The notes beneath the pieces were generated by a model. It was not told where the DNA came from and searched no databases. It worked only from the letters and a program-made list of their open reading frames with translations. From Linnemannia hyalina (Eukaryota > Mortierellomycota > Mortierellomycetes > Mortierellales > Mortierellaceae): a stretch of 64,000 bases of DNA. This document shows positions 35,901-44,557 of this stretch, piece by piece (the stretch's first letter is position 1; each line of letters starts with the position of its first letter). The DNA lies in NCBI GenBank assembly GCA_019671135.1, contig JAHRHY010000002.1, positions 62,001 to 126,000 on the forward strand, read 5' to 3'. The translations under genes were made by a program, and so were the position numbers.

Positions 35901-36863
35901 GATGTTGACGAGGGCGAGGTAGACAGCGTTTCCAGGTTGGGTAGCAAGGGAGTGAAAGTGAAGGTGAGAGAGGAGTTTCCCTTGTGTGCGAGCGGAGATG
36001 GAGTTGGCGTTGGCACCACGACAGCGCCAGAGAACAGTGTGTCCATTGTGGGTGAAGTGAAGGTCGTTGTTTCGCCAGTTGATGAAAGGGTTGATGGTCG
36101 TTAGCCAGGGTTTTCCAAGGATGAGGTCGTAGTTGGAGAGGGGGTAAATGAGTGCTTCCAGTTTGTCGGAGTAGTGGTCGCGGTCGATGGTAAAGGTGGA
36201 GGTGGATGATGAAATGGAAGAGGAACCGTTTGGAAGGATGATGGGGATGGAGGGGCCAGGAGTGCGAGTGAGGGAGTGTTGTTTGCAAAAAGAAGAACTG
36301 ATGACGTTCCCTTCCGCACCGCAATCGATTAAAATACGCGCAGGGGCACCAGCCACATTACCAATAAACGACAAGAGTGTACGGGAGGCTTTCTCAGCCG
36401 TGAAAGCGTGCAGACGGACGGATTTGTGTCGCAAGCGTTTGGTCCTGCGCTTGGACATGGGTTGGTCTAAAGCAGCAGGAGAGGAGAGTGGGTCCAGGTC
36501 CACTTCTTCTGATGGGCTAAGACCAACAGGCGAGGTATCAGATACGTCGTCGGTGAGTTGTAACTCATCGTCAAAGGGTACCGTGGTGGAGTGAGTGTTG
36601 GGGGCAGTGGTGGTCGAGTCGATGGCAATTGAGGAGGGAGTACGAGGCGAGGCAGGGATGGATGAGGGAAAAAGGGAGAGTGGAGGAGGAGAGAAGGAGA
36701 GTTTGTGTAGGCTACGAGGTGCGGATGTGGTAGTGCGAATAATGGATACAGAGGGGGGAGTGTTTTTGATAGCAGAATTTTTATTCTTGGAACTGTAACT
36801 TAACTCTGGTAAGGAAACACTCCCTTTGTCCAGAGGAGAAAGGGAGGGAACGTCGACGATCAA
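32955..36863 (-). CDS. Retrotransposon Pol polyprotein with chromodomain
   Basis: About 1,302 residues, no introns or stops. The first residue given (36863) is a TTG; there is no start codon of its own, and the frame is open upstream across the end of gag, so Pol is most likely made by a -1 frameshift. Order: retropepsin (LIDCGAEGNVIS; Cys replaces the usual Ser/Thr of D-S/T-G); reverse transcriptase (PYGAPVLFVKKKDGS, YLDD catalytic motif); RNase H (TDASGFALGAVLF); integrase zinc-binding HH-CC (HDSAIAGHFG ... CESC) and the DDE core (TMDFVGPLP, VSDRDTKF, TDGQTERANRT); and a C-terminal chromodomain (YLLQWQGYPREDWTWEPESEL). Together these carry out maturation, reverse transcription and integration. 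All catalytic residues checked are present, so the element may be autonomous. Confidence 0.96.
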   Translation of the reverse strand: MIVDVPSLSPLDKGSVSLPELSYSSKNKNSAIKNTPPSVSIIRTTTSAPRSLHKLSFSPPPLSLFPSSIPASPRTPSSIAIDSTTTAPNTHSTTVPFDDELQLTDDVSDTSPVGLSPSEEVDLDPLSSPAALDQPMSKRRTKRLRHKSVRLHAFTAEKASRTLLSFIGNVAGAPARILIDCGAEGNVISSSFCKQHSLTRTPGPSIPIILPNGSSSISSSTSTFTIDRDHYSDKLEALIYPLSNYDLILGKPWLTTINPFINWRNNDLHFTHNGHTVLWRCRGANANSISARTQGKLLSHLHFHSLATQPGNAVYLALVNIAKKTNDNNSNDNKPTSPPLSPDIHNIVHNEFPDVFPSSLPSGLPPDRGDAMKIETDPSADPPFRPVIRLSIAELDELRKQLDDLLGKGFIKPSTSPYGAPVLFVKKKDGSLRMCVDYRGLNRITKKNRHPLPRIDELIDRFRGARYFTKLDLLSGYHQQRIAEEDTHKTAFRCRYGHFEFNVVPFGLTNAPASFSNMMLRVLDPVLDKWVVVYLDDILIYSRTEAEHLQHLRSVLTLLRKYGLYAKLSKCSFMQKETEFLGHVISKDGIHTSGGLVRAIREWPRPQKQKDVQQFVGLAQFYHQYIANFASIALPLTALLGEGVPFSWSQEQEVAFTTLKEAISKAPVLRIFDPDLLTTVETDASGFALGAVLFQTDEHGESRPVAFTSRKLNSAERNYPTHEQELLAVVHALKTWRYYLDGSHFIVYTDHATLQHFPTQPKLTRRQARWMELLQEYNFTFKYKKGADNIVPDALSRRPDHREINTLSVQLDPRLRQRLMDGYKEDHRLKPIYESCLQGSPPSNYSLVDGVLCIQRNDLLLVCIPSNSDLRLSLLHDAHDSAIAGHFGFEKTYGHLHSRFFWPSMAKDTRLYVQTCESCQRTKPSNQPPAGLLQPLPIPDRPWQTVTMDFVGPLPKTPRGFDSITVFVDKLTKQVHFAPCHTTDSASQVARIFFDHVFRLHGMPTTIVSDRDTKFTSRFWKELSRLMDVHLAMSTAFHPQTDGQTERANRTLITMLRNFVDQRQSNWDLLLSAAEFATNNATNASTGVSPFFLNSGAHPNMPMSLLTPTPGPNPSVNEFVQSRSEALTLAKESLAAAQERQAANADIHRREHDFKVGDHVLLNLENITLPSDRTRTSQKLLARFAGPHTIVEQLSPVSFRLDLPPSMKIHPVFHVDRFRRYQPSPATLGPRTPARPPPVIVEDEEEYEVEAIADHRKVNNNMEYLLQWQGYPREDWTWEPESELAHCKDILNKYKRDHGLRT

Positions 36864-36871
36864 GTCCTGGA

Positions 36872-37870
36872 CTAAGCCTGATCGTCGGAGGCTTTTCCCG
36901 ACTCGGGGGAATCACCCACGGCTACTTGATAAACCCATCGTCCTTGGCGGTTGTTGTTGTTGCCACGGTTGGTATTGTTGTTGTCGCCGTAGATGGGGCA
37001 CTCCTTTGCATAATGTCCAGGTTGGCGACAGCGACGGCAAGCATTGTTGTTTTTACACCATTCGCGTTCCTGAGGGGTCAGGGAAGGGGGATTACCGTTG
37101 TTGTTGTTTCGGGGGCCGTTGTTGTTATTGTTGTTGCGGTTGTAGTTATTGTTATGACCCATGTTTCTCTCTAGGCGATTAAATCGTTGGGTGATATTGT
37201 TGAGGGCGATCTGGATGTTGTCGATTTCCATGGGGGTGGCTTGAGAGAGAGCGGAGGAAGAGGTGAAGGAAGAAATGATGGGGGCGGAGGCGATGGCGAG
37301 CGAGTTGGTCTTGGGGCCGGTGTCGGGTTTGAAGGAGTAAATGCGGTCCATCTCTTGGGCGTATTGAAAGATCTGAATGAGGGTGATATTGGGGTTTTGA
37401 ATAATGTGTCCTTCGATCATCTGTTGAAGAACCAAGGGGCAGTTGTCGATAAAGGATGTTTGGGCGAACTCGTTGACCGTGGTCTTGGCAGCGTCGGTGG
37501 AGGCATAACCAAGAAGGGCGCCCAAAAGTTCCTTGAATGTAGATAAGTAGGTCGAAAAGTTGGTGGTCATGCGAAGATTGGTGAGGTGTCGTCGACAGGA
37601 GCCCGCAAAGTTGTTGGGAATGTACTCTAGCTTAAAAGCAGGAGTAAACTCGGTCTCGAAGTTGCAAGTATCAGGGAGCCCACATCCATCAAACCATCGG
37701 GCAGGGCCAGGCGTGCCCAAGTACGAGAGAGCGTGGGGTGTTCGTTCAGTCTCACTTATCTTAGCAAGGTTGAAGTAGCGGTTAACCGCAACGAGCCAGG
37801 CCAAGGCAGAGAAACCGTCGCGGGCGCCTGTAAAGACAGGAGGGGGGTTAAGGCGGGCAGGGGTAACCAT
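36872..37870 (-). CDS. Retrotransposon Gag protein
   Basis: 332 residues from the ATG at 37870 (MVTPARLNPP). The frame is open further upstream but without an ATG, so this start is preferred. The N-terminal two thirds is capsid-like (FSALAWLVAVNRYF, and LLGALLGYAS ... QMIEGHI). An Asn-rich stretch and one CCHC zinc knuckle (CRRCRQPGHYAKEC) follow, for RNA packaging. It ends in DDQA and a TAG; the Pol frame is -1 relative to it and overlaps its end. Gag builds the virus-like particle in which reverse transcription takes place. Confidence 0.93.
   Translation of the reverse strand: MVTPARLNPPPVFTGARDGFSALAWLVAVNRYFNLAKISETERTPHALSYLGTPGPARWFDGCGLPDTCNFETEFTPAFKLEYIPNNFAGSCRRHLTNLRMTTNFSTYLSTFKELLGALLGYASTDAAKTTVNEFAQTSFIDNCPLVLQQMIEGHIIQNPNITLIQIFQYAQEMDRIYSFKPDTGPKTNSLAIASAPIISSFTSSSALSQATPMEIDNIQIALNNITQRFNRLERNMGHNNNYNRNNNNNNGPRNNNNGNPPSLTPQEREWCKNNNACRRCRQPGHYAKECPIYGDNNNTNRGNNNNRQGRWVYQVAVGDSPESGKASDDQA
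36893..36899 (-). promoter_or_regulatory. Probable -1 frameshift site G GGA AAA
   Basis: Read in the gag frame, the heptamer is tcG GGA AAA Gcc, matching the X XXY YYZ slippery rule. It lies 18 nt upstream of the gag stop. Slipping back by one base continues without a stop into pol. A downstream stimulatory structure was not worked out. Confidence 0.65.
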
Positions 37871-38062
37871 GACTGGTAGTGCAGAGAGAAGTGCGGAGAG
37901 GTCAAAAATGTCCAGAGTGTAAGAGGGTACGAAGGAAAATAGGGGCAGGGAATGAAATTCAGGGCTGGTGTGCAGAGAGAGCTGGGACGAGGGAAAATTA
38001 AAGTAAAACGCGGGCAGTGAAAACGAGGAGGGAAAAATCAAGAGGTCAGTGGAACGAGGGAA

Positions 38063-38074
38063 CCTTTGCTACCA
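38063..38074 (-). other. Primer-binding site, probably initiator tRNA-Met
   Basis: Directly inside the 5' LTR the minus strand reads TGGTAGCAAAGG. TGGTAGC fits the CCA-terminated 3' end of initiator tRNA-Met, and AGCAAAG would be its acceptor 5' strand. The primer of this genome cannot be checked in the window, so the tRNA identity is inferred. Confidence 0.75.
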
Positions 38075-38281
38075 TGCAACAGGCGAAGACTGGGACAGAG
38101 AAGTATAGAACGGGGACGAGAGTTGAAGCAGTGATGATTGATGTTATTACTATGGTACAACTAAATATATATACAAAGTCGCCAACTAGGTTTCTAGGTG
38201 TAGTGTCATAGTGAGTCAGAGATGATAGAGAGTGACAAGGAATGACTAACTAGAGAGCAATGATAAACCTAATATGTTGCA
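38075..38281 (-). repeat. 5' LTR
   Basis: 207 bp, identical to 32723-32929. It carries the element's promoter. Followed on the minus strand without a gap by the primer-binding site. Confidence 0.97.
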
Positions 38282-38286
38282 CTTAT
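38282..38286. repeat. Target-site duplication, right (CTTAT)
   Basis: Matches 32718-32722. Before insertion the host site would have carried a single copy. Confidence 0.92.
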
Positions 38287-39382
38287 CATCGACAGCAACA
38301 ACAAACAACGACAACTTCTTTCCAGTCCAATGTCCGTTGCGTGTGTATTCCGCCTGAGCCCCCCTTTTTTTTCTCCTGCCTGTTTGTCCGTTCACCGTTC
38401 GTCTGTTTCTGTTCCTGAAAAACATTTTTTTCATTTTCACTTTGTACCTGAGCAACAGCCATCCTCTCTCTCTTCTTTTTTTTTTCACTGCCACATAACC
38501 ATTACACTCTGCATACAACTCTGTTTTTTCATTCCCCTATATCTCTCTCTCTCTCTCTCTCTCAACACGCACACGATGACAATACCGACAAAACAACTAC
38601 AAACAACCCTCCCTTCCACGTTCACACGCAATTCTTTACACTTCCTCATCTTCATCTCTTACCGCAACTCTAAACTCAACTCCACTACACTCAACTCAAC
38701 TCAACTCAACTCCACTCAACTGCACTCAACTTTTACTTCATTCTACCAAAGACGCATCCTTTAGTAGGCACGACATAACGTGTTTTATGTCATCCCTCTC
38801 CATTCCCCTTTTTTCATCGCCCCCTCCCCTCCCCGCTATCTGAGGCAGTTAGCTACAACCATATCAACTCCAACAATCCAGCTGTACCATCATCAACATC
38901 AACAACGATAACTGCTCACAGAGGCAAAGGGTGTGTGCGTGTGTGTGTGGGAGAGAGAGAGACGCATCATGTGTCTGTAGGTGTGAGAGGGTAATTTACC
39001 ATCGAATGGACACGGTGCACCAAAATGGGTTCAATTGACTAATAATTGCCCGTAACCAGCCAATGCCCCTCCACTTCGTTTATTTTTATCTTTTCCTCAA
39101 CCACCGACTACAACCACCAATATGCATCTCATCAGCAATACCAATGCTCCCTGATTTTTGGGGTACCATATCCTTTTACATTTTATCCGCGATTATTTTC
39201 TGCCAGAAAACTGCCCCCGCCCTTTTTCTCCATCTCCAACGGACTTATCCTTCACCTTTCTATTCAAATCTCGCCAGACGCGAAACTGACGCGTCTCACC
39301 TCCATGACATCTTACTGATCATCGCCTCTTCTTTCCTTTCATTTAATAGACTAATAATTTCAAAACATAAAAAGTAACTACA
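38287..39382. other. Leader/promoter region of the mucin-like gene
   Basis: CT-rich DNA with a (CT)n tract (38542-38564), a CAACT pentanucleotide array (38690-38735), and a possible 3' splice site TTTAATAG about 35 bp before the next start. No convincing coding sequence. It was contiguous with the pyrimidine-rich region left of 32718 before the retroelement inserted. Confidence 0.5.
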
Positions 39383-41875
39383 ATGTCATTCTTCGGCATC
39401 TCCTTCAAAGTGAGGGAAGCAGGCGCTCTTCGTCGCCGTGCTGAGCACTCGTCCTCTGTCGCCGCCGAGAGACATGCCGCCAAGGCAACATCTGCCATCG
39501 CCTCGCCCAACGGCAGCCATCACGCCAACATCAAAGCTACTACCACCACCCACACCACCACCACCACCACCACCACCACTACTACCACTACTAAGGCGCA
39601 CCAAAAGCCTACCCAACAAGTCTCCCTCCCCAAGAACGAGCACACCAATGGCATTACCAGGGGTGTTGGCATCCTTGCTGTTCCTAGCGAGGATGAGTCT
39701 GAGGAACCACCAGCAGAGTCTGGTGAGAAGCCATCCGAGAAACCAAGTGAGTCTGGCGAGTCCGGTGAGTCTAGTGGGACGCCAAGCGAGGATGAGGGTG
39801 GAGAATCCAAGCCTCCAGTCAAGGTTGAGCTCCCAGCTGTACTTCCGGTCGAGGCTGAACCCTCAGTTGGTGAACCCAAGCCCACAGACACCACTACTGG
39901 CACTGCCACTGGTTCAGATTCCGACACCGCTACTACCACCGCTACTGCCACGGATACTACCACCGCTACTGCCACCACTACTGTCACGGATACTGCCACG
40001 GATACTGCCACCGCTACTGCCACGGGCACTGCCACCGCTTCTGACACTGGTACCCCCACAGTGACGGATACTGCCACAGCTACAGCTACAGCTACAGCTA
40101 CAGCAACTCCAACTTGTACTATCACCTGTACCGAGTCCCCCTGCAGCACCACTGTTTGCCCCACAGCCACCGCTACCCCCACAGACACGGTCAGTCCTAC
40201 CGATACTGTCACCCCCACAGCTACGGTCAGTCCTACCGATACTGTCACCCCCACAGCCACGGTCAGTCCTACCGATACTGTCACCCCCACAGCCACGGTC
40301 AGTCCTACTGATACTGTCACCCCCACAGCCACGGTCAGTCCTACTGATACTGTCACCCCCACAGCCACGGTCAGTCCTACCGATACTGTCACCCCCACAG
40401 CCACGGTCACTCCTACCGATACTGTCACCCCTACTGCCACGGACACTCCTACCGATACCGTAACCCCCACAGCCACGGTCACTCCTACGGATACCGTCAC
40501 CCCTACTGCCACGGACACCCCTACCGATACCGTAACCCCCACAGCCACGGTCACTCCTACGGATACCGTCACCCCTACTGCCACGGACACCCCTACCGAT
40601 ACCGTAACCCCCACAGCCACGGTCACTCCTACGGATACCGTCACCCCTACTGCCACGGACACCCCTACCGATACCGTAACCCCTACTGCCACGGACACTC
40701 CTACCGATACTGTCACCCCTACTGCCACGGACACCCCAAGCCCTACCGATACCGCAACCCCCACTGTCACGGATACTCCAACTGACACTGCCACCCCAAC
40801 TACAGACGTGCCTACGACAGCTCCCACCACCGACGTCCCAAGCCCTACCGATACCGCAACCCCCACTGTCACGGATACTCCAACTGATACTGCCACCCCA
40901 ACTACAGACGTGCCTACGACAGCTCCTACTACCGACGTTACTGTGCCTGTGACGAGTATTTCTGTTAGTATTACAGAGTCTCCCCCACCTGAAGTGACTA
41001 CCGAGACGATTGCTCCCATCAGCCCTACCTCGGAGATCGTCCCCAGCACCACCAGTCTTCTCATCACCACCTCCGAGAACACTCAGCCTATTTCCACCCA
41101 AACGACGCTCTCCTTGACCGTTATCAGTGGGACCATCTACACCATCGACCCCAACGGCACTATTCTTCCCAACCAACCCGGCGGAAACAATGGAGGCATT
41201 GGCAGCGACGATGGACTGAGCGGATCAGGCTCGTCCAAGGGATTGAGCTCTGGAGCCACTGCAGGATTGGCTGTCGGAAGTATTGCAGTCTTGGCCTTGA
41301 TCGCTGGAGCCTTCTTCTTGATCTTTAGACGCCAGTCTCGCCGTCTTGAGAACCCCAACAACCGTTTCGTTTCTCGTTCGGCGGCTGCTGGAGCTGGAGC
41401 TGTTGGAGCTGGAGATGACCTCGGACATTTGTACGGCTCTCGTCAGCCCGAGGGCACCGGCTCGCACGGCTCTCATGGATCTGTCCGCCATCTTGGCGGT
41501 GGTGGAGCTGGTCACATTGTTGTCGCGCCCGAGATGATGGAGCACCCTGCCAACCGCTCGAACCACAACTTGCATTCTGGACCGATGGCCTTTGGAACTA
41601 ACGCTGCGCTGGGAGCATCGTCAGGACTGGCGGCTGTTCATGCCCATGATGGATACCACGAGTCGAGCTCGGATGGTCGCGAGATGTCGTCGAGCTATGG
41701 CGCCAGTGGTGGAAGTGCGCCTGGAGACAACACAGGCAGTGCCGCCGGTGGCCACAGCAATCCGTTCGGTACCGCGACTGGCTCCGTTCCTTCGATGCAG
41801 GGCCATCACCAGGGCTCACCCTCCGGAGGCTCTGGTTCCCCGCAGAGTCAGAAGGGTAGCATCCACTACATTTAA
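39383..41875 (+). CDS. Mucin-like single-pass membrane protein with Thr/Pro repeats
   Basis: 830 residues, no intron, ATG at 39383. Order: a basic N-terminus (residues 1-50), a poly-Thr/His run, a Glu/Ser/Pro-rich section, then ~350 residues of Thr/Pro/Ala repeats built on a 12-residue unit of the type TDTVTPTATVSP. The repeats should be heavily O-glycosylated and rod-like. Residues ~624-646 (ATAGLAVGSIAVLALIAGAF) are a transmembrane helix followed by RRQSRR, so the ~180-residue Gly/Ser-rich tail should be cytosolic. This layout is that of fungal cell-wall stress sensors and surface mucins. No signal peptide is visible at the N-terminus, which is odd for such a protein; an upstream exon may be missing. 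Long open frames on the opposite strand are by-products of the repeats. Confidence 0.8.
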   Translation: MSFFGISFKVREAGALRRRAEHSSSVAAERHAAKATSAIASPNGSHHANIKATTTTHTTTTTTTTTTTTTKAHQKPTQQVSLPKNEHTNGITRGVGILAVPSEDESEEPPAESGEKPSEKPSESGESGESSGTPSEDEGGESKPPVKVELPAVLPVEAEPSVGEPKPTDTTTGTATGSDSDTATTTATATDTTTATATTTVTDTATDTATATATGTATASDTGTPTVTDTATATATATATATPTCTITCTESPCSTTVCPTATATPTDTVSPTDTVTPTATVSPTDTVTPTATVSPTDTVTPTATVSPTDTVTPTATVSPTDTVTPTATVSPTDTVTPTATVTPTDTVTPTATDTPTDTVTPTATVTPTDTVTPTATDTPTDTVTPTATVTPTDTVTPTATDTPTDTVTPTATVTPTDTVTPTATDTPTDTVTPTATDTPTDTVTPTATDTPSPTDTATPTVTDTPTDTATPTTDVPTTAPTTDVPSPTDTATPTVTDTPTDTATPTTDVPTTAPTTDVTVPVTSISVSITESPPPEVTTETIAPISPTSEIVPSTTSLLITTSENTQPISTQTTLSLTVISGTIYTIDPNGTILPNQPGGNNGGIGSDDGLSGSGSSKGLSSGATAGLAVGSIAVLALIAGAFFLIFRRQSRRLENPNNRFVSRSAAAGAGAVGAGDDLGHLYGSRQPEGTGSHGSHGSVRHLGGGGAGHIVVAPEMMEHPANRSNHNLHSGPMAFGTNAALGASSGLAAVHAHDGYHESSSDGREMSSSYGASGGSAPGDNTGSAAGGHSNPFGTATGSVPSMQGHHQGSPSGGSGSPQSQKGSIHYI
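40182..40734 (+). repeat. Coding minisatellite, 36-bp unit and 72-bp higher-order unit
   Basis: About six near-identical 36-bp units (encoding 12 residues with TVSPTDTVTPTA), then four nearly identical copies of a 72-bp unit (24 residues alternating TVTPTDTVTPTA and TDTPTDTVTPTA). All units keep frame. The near identity of neighbouring copies points to recent expansion by slippage or unequal exchange. Confidence 0.9.
40735..40938 (+). repeat. Tandem duplication of ~102 bp in the mucin gene
   Basis: A ~102-bp segment (SPTDTATPTVTDTPTDTATP, then TTDVPTTAPTTDV) occurs twice in succession, starting about 40735 and 40837, with only a few differences. Confidence 0.85.
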
Positions 41876-43355
41876 TTATTGTTGATGCCCCCAAAACTAG
41901 AGTTCAATGCGCCGGCGGTTATTTCTTGGTTGATGATGTCGTTACTTAGAAAACTGGTTCCTTTATTCCCGCCTTTTTCTTGAAGGATTCTTAATGTCAG
42001 GAATTGGGCCCCATTTATTATTCTTTTTTATCTCTATCCATTCTCATATTCTTTTTTCTCATTTTTCTTCTTTCTTTGCCCAAAAATAAAACTTAACAAT
42101 AAAACAAAAAAAACTTTTTTTTCTTCTGGTTGCGGTTCAACCACGCCATATCCACTGTCTGTCTTTTTTTTCTTGCTCTCTTGTGTCAAGGGTATGTGTT
42201 ATTTTGCCTTGGTCAATGGTTTAATATTGCCACCAACGTTCAAGAGACAAGAAATAGTGGCTTAGTAATAATTTCGGACAGTGCCTTCAAGTCGACAAAA
42301 GACAGGCGCGAGTCGAGGGTTGAGCAAATCCTCTTTGACTTGACCTAGAATCAGACATGGTACTTAAGGGTTCCTTATAGTCCACCCACATGGACATCCA
42401 TCCGTTACCATGGATGCCATCGATCCATCCATCACATCGTCGCCGGGATCAGCACCATTCATTATCAACATTTTGGCATCCTTGTTGGAGGAGGCGTTAT
42501 CATCGGCCATCGATTTGTCATAAGGGCGACATCTGCATCAGGAGATCTTTTTTTTGAGGCGGCTGGAGGAACCCGACGTACAAAGCCGAGCATACGATCG
42601 GATGATGGTCTGGGAAGATGCAAAGACAACACGTTCCCGCAGGAAGAACGAGAGATCTCTTCTACTCCATCGCATCATCAACAGCAGAAGACAGGATCCC
42701 GAGCGGAACTCTAGACTAAGGGACCGAGTAGTGGCGATGTCGAGTCTCGTTTTGTAGGAGAACCTCTGAACCAGCACTCGCCTTGTCGCTACATCCTCTC
42801 TTTTGGTCTATGATGGAGCCTCTTGCCGTTCTTCGACAACACCAGCAACAGTCAGCGGGAGGAGAGCACTGAGCTTTGCCAGAGGGGTTGATGAGAGCCA
42901 GACGACTGGCCGCATCAGACTGTGTGTCTACAGTCGAACCTCTGTCCGGGATCAGCAAACGCTCCTCGACACACATCAACACACTCGACATCTATTCATC
43001 AGCCAACAACACCCGTTTTACCTCAACCAAGCAACTCATCGGGATCAGCTCCGTGGGAGAACAAGGAACCTCTATCAGTCTGCTTTGCTTTTTTGCGGCT
43101 TTGCGCCGTATGAGTTTACAGACTGGTCAATTGGTCCGTGTTGTTTTTACACACTGCGCCAACACCTTTGACAAGGCCAAATATCAGGAGAACCTCTTAC
43201 AGGGAACATTCAGGAAGAGGAGTCAGCGGCACTACCACATTACTATCAACCCCATACATGCACACACAGAAACCCATGCAACAAAGGATACTCATCATCC
43301 CTCTCCTGCCTCTTTTCTTTTCTTTCCTTTCCTCGGGAAATTATCATGATAATAG
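41876..43355. other. Mucin 3' flank and upstream/intron region of eL39
   Basis: The first ~250 bp are AT-rich 3' flank with polyadenylation-like AATAAA (about 42085). The rest lies upstream of the first supported eL39 exon, and part must be its leader and first intron, since the start codon has to be supplied from here. Open frames in this interval have no family match. Confidence 0.5.
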
Positions 43356-43658
43356 CCTTCCAACAAGTCGTTCATCATCAAGCGCAAGCTCGGAAAGAAG
43401 CAGAAGCAGAACCGCCCTCTGCCCAACTGGTGCCGCATGCGTACCGATAACAAGGTATGTTCCGCTCTCCCTTGACAAAACGCAGACATGGCAACTTGAG
43501 AACAAGCCTTTTTTTTTTGTCTCAAACATGCATGGAAATGTTAAGAAAGCAACGGTTTTCCTAACCACTTTATGCTTGCTTTCGATGGACATGAATCGAA
43601 ATAGATCCGCTACAACGCCAAGCGCCGTCACTGGCGCCGCACCAAGCTGGGTCTGTAA
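43356..43658 (+). CDS. 60S ribosomal protein eL39
   Basis: Two coding exons, 43356-43454 and 43605-43658, encode 50 residues ([20 protein letters not shown] ... then [17 protein letters not shown]). With an initial Met this gives exactly 51 residues, the universal length of eL39, a small basic protein in the peptide exit tunnel of the large subunit. The first exon here follows an acceptor (GATAATAG) and begins at codon 2, so the ATG must lie alone at the end of an upstream 5' exon, a common arrangement in fungal ribosomal protein genes. I could not place it: ATG-GT junctions upstream are scarce, the clearest being ATG-GTACTT at 42357. Identity is certain; the start is unresolved. Confidence 0.95.
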
Positions 43659-44557
43659 ATACGCCTTTTTTCCTATTCGTTTTTTCGACAAGGCTGTATT
43701 TTTTTATTGGTTTTTACGACGACGTTCTTTGGAAAGTCTCTTTCGAAACAGAGTTGTGTTGCCATTAAAGACAAGATCCCCGCTTTTCTGCGTTTGAGCA
43801 CTTATCCCTTTGTTTTTGGTTGTTGCGTGAAAGGTTGTCGGTAGTGGGCGGTAGTGTCCTTATTCTTGTTGGCTCGTGTAACTGTGGATGGAGGAATGAT
43901 TCAGTTGTGGTGAAGGTATATATGTATGCCTGTGGAAGTGAAGGTGTTCCCGTGTTTTCCCTTTGAATATGTGCCCGTATAAGAGGAGTTCATTTCGTAC
44001 TATTGCGACATTCTTGGGGAGGTCGACGAACGAGCAAACAAGGTTGTGCTACATTGGGCTTTGCTGGTTTGAGTGTATTTCTATGTTGTTGAAGGGAGGC
44101 AGCAATTTGAGCAGGAACAGGAGAGAAAGAAAGAGACAAGACGACCAGGTCCTAGGTAGCTGAACAAGTCGTAGAGTAGATTGCGTCTTTATTAAAGACG
44201 CGAGTCTCTAAAGTATATACTGTTGTTTCCCTATGTCACAACCTATGGGACCCTTTGGTGATATATCAGTGCATGTGTGCCATCAGTGTATCATCACCAT
44301 TGCGAAGTGCGCGCACACATAATTTGCTCTCACGCAGCCCATTCGTTCCTTTTTTTTATTTCGCCCCCTCTTCCTCTTCCTTCTCTCTTCGTTCTCTTTC
44401 TTCCTTCTCTGCGCCTTATTTCCACTCTTCACTTTCAACACTCTCTCTTCCTTCCCTCTTCCCTCTTCCCTCTTCGCTCTTCCCTCTTGCCTTCTCTTCT
44501 CCATCAACCCATCTCTCACAACAACCACCCACCCTACCCATCAACTAAAGCCCTCCT
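43659..44557. other. Intergenic: eL39 3' flank and FHA-gene promoter
   Basis: Nothing coding recognised. From about 44,340 the sequence becomes pyrimidine-rich (TTCCCTCTTCCCTCTTCCC) up to the FHA gene's start. Confidence 0.5.

Larger units (their letters stand above)
32723..38281 (-). mobile_element. Complete Ty3/Gypsy LTR retrotransposon (chromovirus)
   Basis: A 5,559-bp element with two 207-bp LTRs that I read as identical over their full length. Each runs from TGCAACA to TGTTGCA. A 5-bp target duplication, CTTAT, flanks the element (32718-32722 and 38282-38286). On the minus strand the order is 5' LTR, primer-binding site, gag, pol (protease, reverse transcriptase, RNase H, integrase, chromodomain), polypurine tract, 3' LTR. 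All coding frames are open. Identical LTRs and a perfect target duplication mean a very recent insertion, and the copy may still be active. The chromodomain at the integrase end places it among chromoviruses, which as a family target methylated-H3K9 or other marked chromatin. Confidence 0.97.

Noticed and set aside
37871..38041. Upstream extension of gag
   Set aside because: The frame is open to 38041 but has no ATG before 37870, and the extension is not capsid-like; treated as leader.
39520..41176. Two long open frames (520 and 420 codons) on the strand opposite the mucin-like gene
   Set aside because: They consist of Val/Gly/Thr or Arg/Gly/Asp repeats that mirror the 36-bp coding repeat; no start context, no domain. 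They arise because the repeat has no stop in any frame.
42130..43350. Overlapping frames (e.g. 42876-43349) as a separate gene before eL39
   Set aside because: No recognisable domain; the region is better explained as the leader and first intron of eL39.
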